A stretch of DNA of 64,000 nt from contig JAFVGW010000056.1 of assembly GCA_017474765.1 (NCBI GenBank), positions 30,818-94,817 of the forward strand. The letters run 5' to 3'. Source of the DNA: Salinivirgaceae bacterium. Lineage in GTDB: Bacteria > Bacteroidota > Bacteroidia > Bacteroidales > SZUA-534. Positions 62,976 to 64,000 of the stretch are shown in pieces; within the stretch, counting starts at the first letter, position 1, and every line of letters begins with the position of its first letter. The notes under the pieces were generated by a model. The model saw nothing but the letters and a program-made list of their open reading frames with translations. It did no database searches and had not been told where the DNA came from. A program made the translations under genes and the position numbers.

Positions 62976-64000
62976 AAATCTTTGTTTCTCAATTTGGTGG
63001 CTGAGCCTGTCGAAGCCACAGTGGTGCCTTTCATTGCCTCTGCTACGGTGCCTTCGACAGGCTCTGACACGGTGCCTTCGACAGGCTCAGGCACCGCTTC
63101 GTTAGTGGTAGGGATTGCGTCATTGGTGGCTGAGCTTGTCGAAGCCAACAATTCCCCGCTAAACGCCTTCTTGAGTATGCTTTGCCTAAGTGCCTCGGCT
63201 TGTTGCAGTGAGTTTTCAATGTAGGTTTCGCTTGCCGTTGCCTGCGACAGACGCGATTCGATTTCTTTTACTATGCGTTGTTGCTCGGCGAGCGGGGGAA
63301 GTGAAAATTCATATTCTTCTACGGTAGGTACTGTTAATTGGGGAATTGCACTTCCCGTAATTGCCATAGTTTTAGAGTCTACCATATATTTCAAAAAAGA
63401 ATTATTCAGATTGTCACTTGGAATAATAACAATCAATCTCACAATTGGGAAAAATGGTTCTTCTCTAATTTCAGTGTGCCCTGTGCCACTACCACGCCCT
63501 GCAATTGTAACACAAGGTTCATTTACACGACTAACATCCGTATAGCCATATAATCCTTTCTGTTTTACTGCATTAGCATAAATTGGAATTCTGTATTTTT
63601 CGGTCTTTATTTCAGAAAAATTATTTTTTGGAACATCACCTCCTGCAAAAATTTTCTTTGTGCAATCCTTTAACTTCACCATCTCCCATTTCCCCTCGTC
63701 ATTATTCAGCCAATGGTTGAGCACTGCCTGCCTGTATGTTTTGAGTTGTTGCTGTGCGGTGCGCAGGTGCTGCACGGCCTTGTCGAGTTCGGCGAAAAGG
63801 GTTTCTATGCGGGTTACTATGGCGTGCTGGGTGGCGAGTGGGGGAAGGGATACTTGAATTTTAGAATAATCTGAAATCCAATACCGTTTGTGTGTATCGC
63901 TTTGTATATGTGTTATTTGCATCAAATAATACATATACTTTATATCTGCAATTTCTTCATTGCAAGACAAAATCTTCATTGCAGAAGATTTTACCTTAAA
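62972..64000 (-). CDS. hsdS: Type I restriction specificity subunit HsdS, N-terminus cut by window edge
   Basis: The frame is still open at the right edge (the last codon seen is at 63998-64000), so only 342 codons are visible. It begins in the first target-recognition domain, then conserved region 1 (VSLPPLATQHAIVTRIETLF and on), a second target-recognition domain (residues about 110-230) and conserved region 2 (FSLPPLAEQQRIVKEIESRL). The tail after KKAFSGELL is made of repeat-encoded PVEGT/SSAT phrases. HsdS sets the DNA sequence read by HsdM. Order hsdS, GIY-YIG, hsdM on the minus strand is not the common one. Confidence 0.93.
   Translation of the reverse strand, partial: FKVKSSAMKILSCNEEIADIKYMYYLMQITHIQSDTHKRYWISDYSKIQVSLPPLATQHAIVTRIETLFAELDKAVQHLRTAQQQLKTYRQAVLNHWLNNDEGKWEMVKLKDCTKKIFAGGDVPKNNFSEIKTEKYRIPIYANAVKQKGLYGYTDVSRVNEPCVTIAGRGSGTGHTEIREEPFFPIVRLIVIIPSDNLNNSFLKYMVDSKTMAITGSAIPQLTVPTVEEYEFSLPPLAEQQRIVKEIESRLSQATASETYIENSLQQAEALRQSILKKAFSGELLASTSSATNDAIPTTNEAVPEPVEGTVSEPVEGTVAEAMKGTTVASTGSATKLRNKDL
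62997..63150. repeat. Cluster of short interspersed palindromes (set 2), inside the hsdS 3' end
   Basis: About five copies of the same family as 62425-62692 (for example GGTGCCTTCGACAGGCTC and TGGCTGAGCTTGTCGAAGCC), located within the last 55 codons of hsdS and keeping its frame. Confidence 0.85.

Noticed and set aside
62425..63150. CRISPR array
   Set aside because: The repeats are palindromes of several arm types with no regular spacers of fixed length, no leader and no cas genes.
1..64000. Prophage, integrative element or large genomic island
   Set aside because: No integrase, phage structural gene, conjugation gene or tRNA junction was seen; TopB alone is not evidence, since it can be chromosomal. 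Accessory features are small and scattered.

Overview
The window looks like chromosomal DNA of an anaerobic Bacteroidales (Bacteroidota) bacterium of roughly balanced GC content. Four things point there. The best promoters match the Bacteroidota type (TTTG, 19-21 bases, TAnnTTTG) and there are few Shine-Dalgarno sites. The protein families are typical of the group: a DUF2723/GT117-type protein, DUF4837, DUF5686, a FISUMP-like lipoprotein, an HU-CCDC81/SPOR protein and two proteins with type IX secretion (T9SS) C-terminal tails. The rimP-nusA-infB operon is present, as is a meso-diaminopimelate dehydrogenase. I see no rRNA, tRNA, CRISPR array, prophage or transposase.

Layout. 1-9.5 kb: a truncated coiled-coil gene, thymidine kinase, then two tandem operons that each encode a YfiR-like periplasmic protein and a large TonB-dependent receptor. 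10-14 kb: an RlmL-type rRNA methyltransferase, Ddh, and a Fur-family regulator next to a histidine-rich zinc-type CDF exporter. 14-21.4 kb: a FISUMP lipoprotein, a PIN toxin-antitoxin pair, IMP dehydrogenase and an unrecognised outer-membrane gene pair. 21.4-29.5 kb (minus strand): a lipoprotein, a TPR-LuxR regulator, infB-nusA-rimP and a serine hydrolase. 29.6-38.2 kb: a flippase, the GT117-type protein (apparently frameshifted at its end), an NAD-dependent epimerase, a second PIN pair and lepA. 38.2-45.6 kb: a third PIN pair, a long imperfect palindrome, a 13-repeat secreted protein, a DUF4837 lipoprotein, a DUF4143 ATPase behind a 33-bp tandem repeat, and sufB without sufCD. 45.6-56.3 kb: a DUF5686 outer-membrane protein, LptB, an HU/SPOR protein, CdaA, TopB, a conserved hypothetical, a T9SS-tailed protein with a large structured leader RNA, and a small gene pair. 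56.3-64 kb: DNA polymerase I, a glycosyltransferase, an internally shortened YkgJ-type protein, and a type I restriction-modification region (hsdS, a GIY-YIG gene, hsdM) invaded by short palindromic repeats.

Most genes are housekeeping or envelope functions. The most promising unexplained signals are the structured leader RNA at about 55.2-55.5 kb, the 117-base palindrome at 39.1 kb, the exact 33-bp repeat before the DUF4143 ATPase, the paired-site array before hsdM, and the palindromes that have become coding tails of two nuclease or restriction genes. Assignments come from reading the sequence and remembered family features; no database search was run.
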